Assembly: GCF_011742555.1 (NCBI RefSeq)
Contig: NZ_JAAQQR010000004.1
Coordinates: 186,001-250,000 of the forward strand
Source of the DNA: Luteibacter jiangsuensis
GTDB lineage: Bacteria > Pseudomonadota > Gammaproteobacteria > Xanthomonadales > Rhodanobacteraceae
Direction of reading: 5' to 3'
Length of the DNA stretch: 64,000 nt
The notes below the pieces were generated by a model, which was not told the origin of the DNA, made no database searches, and worked only from the letters and a program-made list of their open reading frames with translations. Each line of letters begins with the position of its first letter. Positions within the stretch are counted from its first letter, which is position 1. Of the stretch, positions 58,169 through 64,000 are shown in pieces. Position numbers and translations under genes: made by a program.

Positions 58169-58747
58169 TTACGCGGCCGTATGCAGCCGCTTCATCGCTT
58201 CCTCGAACTTGCCTGACAGCGCCAGCGGCAGCACGTCGAAGGCACGTCCCAGGCCGATCATGATGGCATCCTCGTCGGCCGCGCTCGGCCGGCCGAGTAC
58301 CCACGGGGTGACCTTGTCCTTGTGCCCCGGGTGGCCGATGCCGACCCGAAGGCGATGGAATTTGCCGTGGCCCAGGTGGGCCATGATGTCGCGCAATCCG
58401 TTCTGGCCGCCGTGGCCGCCGTCGAACTTCATGCGGACGGTGCCGGGCGGGAGATCCAGCTCGTCGTGGGCGACGAGGCACTCCTCCGGCGCGATCTTGT
58501 AGTAGCGCAGCGCCGAGGCGACGGCGATGCCGCTCTTGTTCATGAACGTGGCCGGCTTGAGCAGCCAGACCGTTTCGCCCCCGATGCGCAGCTTGCAGGT
58601 CTCGCCATGCAGCTTGCCGTCGAAGGCCCAGCGCTCGCCGTGCTCCATGGCGAGGGCGTCGACACACCAGAACCCGGCGTTATGCCGGGTCCTGACGTAC
58701 TCGGCCCCGGGGTTACCGAGGCCGACGATAAGCCGCAGTGCCGCCAG
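58169..58747 (-). CDS. pth: Peptidyl-tRNA hydrolase
   Basis: 192 residues if started at CTG (58747). RLIVGLGNPGAEYVRTRHNAG contains the catalytic His20 region, followed by KPATFMNKSG and HDELDLPPG, all Pth hallmarks. It recycles peptidyl-tRNA. No ATG, GTG or TTG exists in frame between base 58879 and this CTG; starting at 58879 would add 44 residues of rplY shadow. The CTG is one base after the rplY TAA, so initiation is probably coupled. The length matches E. coli (194). Confidence 0.88.
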   Translation of the reverse strand: MAALRLIVGLGNPGAEYVRTRHNAGFWCVDALAMEHGERWAFDGKLHGETCKLRIGGETVWLLKPATFMNKSGIAVASALRYYKIAPEECLVAHDELDLPPGTVRMKFDGGHGGQNGLRDIMAHLGHGKFHRLRVGIGHPGHKDKVTPWVLGRPSAADEDAIMIGLGRAFDVLPLALSGKFEEAMKRLHTAA

Positions 58748-58748
58748 C

Positions 58749-59387
58749 TTACTTCTTCTCTTCGGTCGGGGCTTCGCCGCCCTCGGCGGCCGCCGGGTCG
58801 ACTTCTTCCTGGATGGAAGCCACGGTGACCACGGCCACGTCGTGCTCCTTGCCGAGACCCAGTTCCGGGATTTCCACACCGGCCGGCAGCTTGAGGTCGG
58901 ACAGGTGGATGATGTCGCCCGACTTCAGGTTGGCGAGGTCGAGTTCGATGAACTCCGGCAGATCCTTCGGCAGGCAGGAGACCGTCACTTCCGTCAGGTT
59001 GTGCGAGATCACGAGACCCGCGGTCTTGCCGGCCGGGGACTTCTCCTGGTTCAGGAAGTGCACCGGAACGGCCACGCGCACGGCTTCGTTCTCGTTCACG
59101 CGCTGGAAGTCCATGTGCAGCATGAGCTGCTTGAACGGGTGCTTCTGCCAGTCCTTGATGAGGACCTTCTGGAGCTTGCCGTCGACCGTCAGGTCGATCA
59201 CCGACGAGTAGAACGACTCGTAGCGCGAGCCGAGCAGCACGTCGTTGTGGAGGACCTGGATCGCCTGCGGGGCTTCGCCCGCGCCGTACACGATCGCCGG
59301 CACGTAGCCCGCGGTGCGAAGGCGGCGGCTCGCACCCTTCCCTTCCACACTGCGGCTCGTGGCCGTGAGCTGATGATTGGTAGCCAT
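58749..59387 (-). CDS. rplY: 50S ribosomal protein L25/general stress protein Ctc
   Basis: A 212-residue long-form L25: an N-terminal 5S-binding domain (about 1-95) and a C-terminal Ctc/TL5 beta domain, with an acidic tail. E. coli has only the first part (94 residues). It lies between prs and pth, as usual in Xanthomonadales. Confidence 0.95.
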   Translation of the reverse strand: MATNHQLTATSRSVEGKGASRRLRTAGYVPAIVYGAGEAPQAIQVLHNDVLLGSRYESFYSSVIDLTVDGKLQKVLIKDWQKHPFKQLMLHMDFQRVNENEAVRVAVPVHFLNQEKSPAGKTAGLVISHNLTEVTVSCLPKDLPEFIELDLANLKSGDIIHLSDLKLPAGVEIPELGLGKEHDVAVVTVASIQEEVDPAAAEGGEAPTEEKK

Positions 59388-59428
59388 TGGTGTTGCCTCA
59401 AGTAAACCGCCTCGCGGCGGTGGGTAAA

Positions 59429-59454
59429 GGACTCCCCCGCGACCAGGGGAGTCC
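59429..59454 (-). terminator. Hairpin between prs and rplY
   Basis: GGACTCCCC and GGGGAGTCC form a 9-bp stem over an 8-base loop. On the minus strand only TTTACC follows, so it may be a partial terminator or mRNA-stabilising hairpin between two co-directional genes. Confidence 0.5.
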
Positions 59455-59467
59455 GAAAAACGGTGGA

Positions 59468-60424
59468 TCAGTCGATGTAGAGCGAGCTCACCGATTCGCC
59501 GAAGGCGATGCGGCGGATCGTCTCCGCGAGCAGTTCCGCGACCGACAACTGGCGGATTTTCGCACAGTTACGGGCGTTGTCGCGCAACGGCAGCGTATTG
59601 GTCACCACCAGCTGATCGAGCTGGGAGTGCTCCAGGTTGTCGATCGCGGCCCCCGAAAGCACCGGGTGGACGCAGTAGGCGACCACCTTGCGGGCGCCCT
59701 TTTCCTTCAGCGCCGCGGCCGCGGCGCAAAGCGTGCCGGCCGTGTCGACGATGTCGTCCACCAGCACGCAGGTCTTGCCTTCCACGTCGCCGATGATGTT
59801 CATGACCGTGGCCACGTTCGCCTTCGGGCGGCGCTTGTCGATGATGGCCAGGTCCGCGTCGTCCAGGCGCTTGGCGAGCGCACGCGCACGCACCACGCCG
59901 CCGACGTCGGGGCTGACCACGATCAGGTCGTCCATGCTGTGGTGACGCCAGATGTCGGCCAGGAGCACCGGCGAGGCGTACACGTTGTCGACCGGAATGT
60001 CGAAGAAGCCCTGGATCTGGTCGGCATGCAGGTCGATCGTGAGCACGCGGTCCGCACCGGCCGTGGCGATCATCTTCGCGGCCAGCTTGGCCGTGATCGG
60101 CACGCGGGCCGAGCGCGGGCGGCGGTCCTGCCGCGCATAGCCGAAATACGGCATCACCGCGGTCACCGTGCCGGCCGAGGCGCGCTTCAGCGCATCGATC
60201 AGCACCAGCAGATCGAACAGGTTTTCCGCGCTGGGTGCGCCCGTCGGCTGGATGACGAACACTTCCTGCTTGCGTACGTTCTCCTCGATTTCGATCTGCG
60301 CCTCGCCATCGCTGAACCGGCCGACGAGGGCCTTGCCCAGGGGAATGCCGAGGCGGGCGGCGACATCGTCGGCGAGCGCGCGGTGCGCGTTGCCGCTGAA
60401 CAGCATCGGGGTGGACGTATCCAC
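59468..60424 (-). CDS. prs: Ribose-phosphate pyrophosphokinase
   Basis: A 318-residue PRPP synthetase: the flexible loop [18 protein letters not shown] near 97-114, the PRPP-binding [18 protein letters not shown] near 220-237 and [15 protein letters not shown]. It makes PRPP from ribose-5-phosphate and ATP for nucleotides, His, Trp and NAD. It follows tRNA-Gln by 51 bp; ATG at 60424 or six codons on. Confidence 0.97.
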   Translation of the reverse strand: MDTSTPMLFSGNAHRALADDVAARLGIPLGKALVGRFSDGEAQIEIEENVRKQEVFVIQPTGAPSAENLFDLLVLIDALKRASAGTVTAVMPYFGYARQDRRPRSARVPITAKLAAKMIATAGADRVLTIDLHADQIQGFFDIPVDNVYASPVLLADIWRHHSMDDLIVVSPDVGGVVRARALAKRLDDADLAIIDKRRPKANVATVMNIIGDVEGKTCVLVDDIVDTAGTLCAAAAALKEKGARKVVAYCVHPVLSGAAIDNLEHSQLDQLVVTNTLPLRDNARNCAKIRQLSVAELLAETIRRIAFGESVSSLYID

Positions 60425-60475
60425 GAAGGAACTCCTGGCGTGAGTGGGTTGGTTCGGCTATGCCACCGCGAGCGG

Positions 60476-60552
60476 TGGCTGGGGCGGCAGGATTCGAACC
60501 TGCGCATGCGGGAATCAAAATCCCGTGCCTTAACCAGCTTGGCGACGCCCCA
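60476..60552 (-). tRNA. tRNA-Gln (TTG anticodon)
   Basis: A 77-nt cloverleaf: acceptor TGGGGCG/CGCCCCA, anticodon loop TTTTGAT (TTG), T-arm GCAGGTTCGAATCCTGC, encoded CCA. The CCA is also the start of a perfect hairpin CCACCGC-TC-GCGGTGG (60463-60478). It lies between ispE and prs, as in other gammaproteobacteria. Confidence 0.97.
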
Positions 60553-60617
60553 ACAATTCGTTCCGGCGAACCAACGGCCCGCCATGGCTTTGCCGCAGCC
60601 CGCGGCCCTACCCGTTC

Positions 60618-62003
60618 TTACGACACGATGCCCCTTGCCTCGATCCGGCTCCGCGCCAACAGCAGCGGCGAAGGATCGACACCCGCCGCCACGTGGGCCG
60701 TGAAGTCCCCGGGACAGCGCGAGGCGACGCCAAGCGCCGCCTCGTGGGTTCTCGTTTCCAGGAACACGCAGCCGCCGCTGCCGGAGAGGCGGGCGTGGCC
60801 GAAGCCCGCCAGCCAGTCCAGCGCCGCGGCCACCCGCGGGTGGCGCGCGCGGACCACCGGTTCGAAGGCGTTTTCCGCCGAATCCCCGGAAACAAAGGAC
60901 GAAATTGTCGCCGGAGGGGCACGACGTGTCAATTCGGGAGCCGCGAAAAGGGCCGCGGTGGGCACGTGTTCGTGCGGATCGACCACCACGTACCAGCGGC
61001 GGGGAAGGCGCATGGCGGTGAGCCGCTCGCCCACGCCCTCCGCCCAGGCGGAACGGCCCCGCACGAAGACGGCCACGTCGGCGCCGAGCCTGGCGCCCAA
61101 CGCGGCCAGCGCATCCTCGTCCAGGCCGGTTCCCCACAGCGCGTTCAGGCCAACCAGGACGCTGGCGGCGTCGGAACTGCCGCCCCCCAGCCCGCCGCCC
61201 ATGGGAATGCGCTTCGCCACCGCGATCTCCGCGCCCAGCGCCGTTCCTGTTTCAGCGGCGAGCAGCCGGGCCGCGCGGACCGTCAAATCGGCGTCCTCGG
61301 GAACGCCCGGTACGGGGGTGGGCCGCAGGATCGCACCGTCCGTCCGGACCCGCAGGCGGACCTCATCGCCCCAGTCGAGCAGGCGGAACACCGTCTGCAG
61401 GTCGTGGTAGCCGTCGTCGCGGCGGCCGAGGATACGCAGGAACAGGTTGAGCTTGGCCGGTGCCGGCCAGACGGTCCAGTCCTCGCGAGAGAGCGGCGCC
61501 AGCTCGCGCCGCATGAACACCCGCAGGTGGTCGGGAAAGCCGTTCGCCCGGTCGCGTTCCAGTGCCTCGGCAAATTCGGGCGCGCGTTTGTCGACGGCTG
61601 AGAAACCGTGCTTCGCATAGAACGGCGCGTTCCACGGCACGTCTGCCAGCGTGCCCAGCGTCACCGCGGCATAGCCGGCCTCGCGGGCCCAGGTGCAGGC
61701 GTGTTCCAGCAGCGCCGCCCCGATGCCCCTGCCGCCGAAAGCCGGCAACACGTCGATTTCGGCGATGCCGATCGTGTCGTCGCCTTCGGGCGCAAGGCAA
61801 ACGAAGCCGACTACCTCGCCGTCGACCACGGCAACCCATACGAAGCCGCGGGCGATCAGCTCGCGAACGGTGTCCACCGGCAAGGCCAGACCGGCGTAGG
61901 ACGACCATGCCTCGTGTCCGCGGAAGAGCTCCACCGCGGCGCGCTCGATGGCGCACAGGCGCGCGGCGTCGTCGTCGCGCGCGCGGGAGATGGTGTAGTG
62001 CAT
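60618..62003 (-). CDS. ispE: GNAT acetyltransferase-IspE fusion (CDP-ME kinase)
   Basis: One open frame of 461 codons. Residues about 1-160 are a GNAT domain ([20 protein letters not shown] is the acetyl-CoA P-loop; [10 protein letters not shown] near 125-134). Residues about 176-461 are IspE ([20 protein letters not shown], then [14 protein letters not shown]), the GHMP kinase making CDP-ME 2-phosphate in the MEP isoprenoid route. No stop separates them. An internal ATG at 61514 could also start IspE alone (298 residues), as its usual length is about 285. The ATG at 62003 is preferred over a TTG at 62015. Confidence 0.85.
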   Translation of the reverse strand: MHYTISRARDDDAARLCAIERAAVELFRGHEAWSSYAGLALPVDTVRELIARGFVWVAVVDGEVVGFVCLAPEGDDTIGIAEIDVLPAFGGRGIGAALLEHACTWAREAGYAAVTLGTLADVPWNAPFYAKHGFSAVDKRAPEFAEALERDRANGFPDHLRVFMRRELAPLSREDWTVWPAPAKLNLFLRILGRRDDGYHDLQTVFRLLDWGDEVRLRVRTDGAILRPTPVPGVPEDADLTVRAARLLAAETGTALGAEIAVAKRIPMGGGLGGGSSDAASVLVGLNALWGTGLDEDALAALGARLGADVAVFVRGRSAWAEGVGERLTAMRLPRRWYVVVDPHEHVPTAALFAAPELTRRAPPATISSFVSGDSAENAFEPVVRARHPRVAAALDWLAGFGHARLSGSGGCVFLETRTHEAALGVASRCPGDFTAHVAAGVDPSPLLLARSRIEARGIVS

Positions 62004-62039
62004 CGAGCGAGCCAAGGGTGCTGAAACGCCGAAGTATAA

Positions 62040-62052
62040 GGCGCGCTCCTAC
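62040..62052. repeat. Half GTAG-type repeat containing the lolB stop codon
   Basis: On the minus strand GTAGGAGCGCGCC begins with the G of the last sense codon and the TAG stop of lolB. TATACT (62038-62033) follows right after and could be a -10 for the GNAT-IspE gene, without a clear -35. Confidence 0.6.
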
Positions 62053-62678
62053 TGGCCGAAGGTCCAGTCTTCGATGGAGAGGCGAACCTTGTACGGCGCC
62101 CTTTCGGCGAACACCTTCGACGGCATCGGCGGCTGGCGACCGGCGTCCCACTGCTTGTAGTCCACCGTCCAGCCGTCCTGCACGATCCGCGACGGCAGAC
62201 GATCCGCGCCGAAGGCGATGTCCGCCGCGCCGCCGTCCGCACGGAGGCCAAGCACCCAGCGCTTCAGCTCGACCATCGGGATCTGCCAGCCGACGGCGCT
62301 CGCCATCAGCGATTCGGCATCCGGACCGCGCCGGGGGCCTCCATCCAGGCCCTCCAGCTCCGCGCCATCGGGGCCGCCGGTGAGGCGGAAGCTGCGCCCG
62401 GTGACCGGGGCGCGTACGGTGAATTCATAGCGCGCGCCGTCCTGGCGCCAGGTGAGGCTGCCGGAGCCGGAGTCCTTGCCGTTGGACACGGACAGGCGGC
62501 CTTCGAGCGTCCAGTGGTCGGTATCGCCGAGCGCCTTCTCGCGTTGCTCTTGCAGGCCGAGCGTGAGGGCGTCGCCGGGCTGGCGAACCGGCGCGCGGGT
62601 GGTGGCGCAGGCGGCAAGGAGAAGCGTGGCCAGCGCGACGAACGAGGCTCTGTGGGACAGCGAAACAATCAGGGTCAT
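62049..62678 (-). CDS. lolB: Outer membrane lipoprotein LolB
   Basis: A 209-residue lipoprotein: signal peptide with lipobox LLLAAC (Cys24), then a beta-barrel-like fold (WTLEGRLSVSNGKDSGSGSL; WTVDYKQW). LolB receives lipoproteins from LolA and inserts them in the outer membrane. It precedes ispE as in many gammaproteobacteria. The start at 62678 opens the signal peptide; upstream frame is repeat. Confidence 0.92.
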   Translation of the reverse strand: MTLIVSLSHRASFVALATLLLAACATTRAPVRQPGDALTLGLQEQREKALGDTDHWTLEGRLSVSNGKDSGSGSLTWRQDGARYEFTVRAPVTGRSFRLTGGPDGAELEGLDGGPRRGPDAESLMASAVGWQIPMVELKRWVLGLRADGGAADIAFGADRLPSRIVQDGWTVDYKQWDAGRQPPMPSKVFAERAPYKVRLSIEDWTFGQ

Positions 62679-62707
62679 GTCGCACTCGAAAGATGGATGG
62701 AGCAACT

Positions 62708-62833
62708 GTAGGAGCGCGCCGTGCGCGTTTATGCCCGTGTCGGGTACGACATGTCTTGAGGCCAAGCCTTGGCGCTGGCGCGCCAGATCGGAGACAGGCG
62801 CGAAGAGCGGTCGCGCGCAGGGCGCGCTCCTGC
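62708..62833. repeat. GTAG-headed REP/SMAG-like dimer, second full copy
   Basis: GTAGGAGCGCGCCGTGCGCG starts at 62708 and the inverse TCGCGCGCAGGGCGCGCTCC ends near 62833 (head changed to GCAG). The centre has CTGGCGCGCCAG at 62775-62786, as in the dimer at 6008-6115. It fills the gap between the TPR gene and lolB. Confidence 0.8.
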
Positions 62834-62854
62834 AAGGGGCAGAGGGAGCAACGC

Positions 62855-64000
62855 TCAAGGTTTGAACTTCTGCTCGGTTTTCAGCAGCGCGGCGTTTTTC
62901 GGGTCGATCCTGCGCACGTCGTTGAGCAGCTTGCGAGCTTCGTCACGATGACCACGGGTCCACAGCACTTCCGCGAGGTGCACGCCGATCTCCGCGTCCT
63001 TGCGCTGCGCCCATGCGCCGCGCAAGGTGCTCTCCGCCTGGTCGAGCTCGCCCTGCCGGTACTTCAGCCAGCCCCAGGAGTCGGCGACGGACGGATCGTT
63101 CGGACGCGCCTCGCGCGCGGTCTGGATAAGGCTTTGCGCTTCGCCCAGATCGCGGCCGCTGTCGGCCAGCGTGTAGCCGAGGGCGTTGCTCGCCTCGATA
63201 TCCCCGGGTTTCAGCGAGAGCACCTTGCGGAAATCGGCCACGGCGTCGTCGATCCGACCGGCTTCCGCATAAGCCAGGCCGCGGCCGTACAGCATGTCGG
63301 TGTCGTCGGCCTTTACTCGCAGCGCCTTGTCGAAGGCCTCGGCCGCCTCGTTGAAGCGCCCGGCATCCATGTAGAGTTCGCCGTCCACCGCGAAGGCCTT
63401 GAGGAGTTGCTCGGGGTGCTCCGCGAAGTTGGTCTGGAGTTCCGCGACGATCTCGTGCGCGTCGTCGTCCTTGCCCTGCTGATGGAGGATCACCGCGCTG
63501 CGCACGGACGCGTCGAAGATGCGCGGGTCGTCGTCGCCGACGGCGGCATACCAGTCGAGCGCGTCTTCCTGCTTGCCCAGCAGTTCTGCCATCTGGCCCA
63601 GGATGAAGGCGTTCTCGGTCTGCACGTCGTCGGACTGACGGCGGATCTCGCCGTACAGGCGCGCGATGGCGGCCTTGTCTTCGGCCTTCGCCGCCAGGCT
63701 GAGACGCATGGTGTAGGTGTCGGCATTCTGCGCACCGGTGGCGAGCAGCTTCGTCGCGGCCTTGCTGTCGCCCAGTTGCACCAACAGGCTGGCGTAGGCC
63801 ATCCGCAGGCGCGGATTCTTCGGGTCGCGCTCCACCGCCTTGGCGAACAGCTTCTTCGCACCGGCCTTGTCGCCGGCCTGGAACGCGCGCTGCCCCGCCC
63901 AGGCGTAGGTGGTTCCGTTATGGAAACGGGCGAGCGCGGCATCGCCGATGGACGTGGCGTAATCGTGCCGGCCCAGGCTCTCGCCAAGCTCGCTCATGGC
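62855..64000 (-). CDS. Tetratricopeptide repeat protein, N-terminus outside window
   Basis: At least 381 codons, running off the right edge; an ATG at 63997 is probably internal because the first visible residues already look like TPR helices. It is made of about ten TPR units, such as AGAKKLFAKAVERDPKNPRL and AEAFDKALRVKADDTDMLYG. Xanthomonadales carry a similar secreted TPR protein upstream of lolB. No function is known; a role in envelope assembly is only a guess from position. Confidence 0.85.
   Translation of the reverse strand, partial: AMSELGESLGRHDYATSIGDAALARFHNGTTYAWAGQRAFQAGDKAGAKKLFAKAVERDPKNPRLRMAYASLLVQLGDSKAATKLLATGAQNADTYTMRLSLAAKAEDKAAIARLYGEIRRQSDDVQTENAFILGQMAELLGKQEDALDWYAAVGDDDPRIFDASVRSAVILHQQGKDDDAHEIVAELQTNFAEHPEQLLKAFAVDGELYMDAGRFNEAAEAFDKALRVKADDTDMLYGRGLAYAEAGRIDDAVADFRKVLSLKPGDIEASNALGYTLADSGRDLGEAQSLIQTAREARPNDPSVADSWGWLKYRQGELDQAESTLRGAWAQRKDAEIGVHLAEVLWTRGHRDEARKLLNDVRRIDPKNAALLKTEQKFKP

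Overview
The window is high-GC DNA from a gammaproteobacterium, most likely order Xanthomonadales (Rhodanobacteraceae, Luteibacter/Dyella-like). This is inferred from gene order, the lack of rpmJ after secY, a MutL with an endonuclease motif, and GTAG- and GTGGGAGC-headed palindromic repeats of the REP/SMAG type. No tool was run; family calls come from reading the translations.

Bases 1-8.9 kb hold metabolic and housekeeping genes: the end of a PQQ-type sugar dehydrogenase, an SDR, a peptide transporter, a Gfo/Idh/MocA oxidoreductase, a DUF1289-NUDIX-sulfurtransferase operon, an FKBP isomerase, an enoyl-CoA hydratase and a DUF1684 protein. Composite palindromic repeats fill the convergent 3' ends. 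Bases 9-17.7 kb carry the conserved nnr-tsaE-amiB-mutL operon with divergent queG, then class II DAHP synthase and dsbB.

Bases 17.8-53.4 kb are a transcription/translation superlocus read on the minus strand. It runs: tRNA-Tyr-Gly-Thr, tuf2, tRNA-Trp, secE, nusG; rplKAJL-rpoBC; rpsL-rpsG-fusA-tuf1; and the complete S10-spc-alpha block from rpsJ to rplQ. Strong sigma70-type promoters are visible before the tRNA-tuf operon (perfect TTGACA), rplK (perfect TATAAT) and rpsJ (TTGACC-17-TATACT). Several long hairpins lie between ribosomal genes. One 3-kb cassette in the opposite orientation, an M56 membrane metalloprotease and a secreted alpha/beta hydrolase, sits between tuf1 and rpsJ.

Bases 53.5-64 kb hold a YciA-like thioesterase, a three-gene partner-switching module (membrane SpoIIE-type phosphatase, HATPase kinase, STAS antagonist), and the conserved lolB-ispE-tRNA-Gln-prs-rplY-pth-ychF block with a truncated TPR gene at the right edge. 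In that block ispE is fused in frame to a GNAT domain, pth has no ATG/GTG/TTG start, and the pth-ychF gap is an array of hairpins with co-varying stems. I see no CRISPR array, prophage, insertion sequence or defence island. The most unusual content is regulatory RNA/DNA structure, the gene fusion and the mosaic divergence of the two tuf genes.
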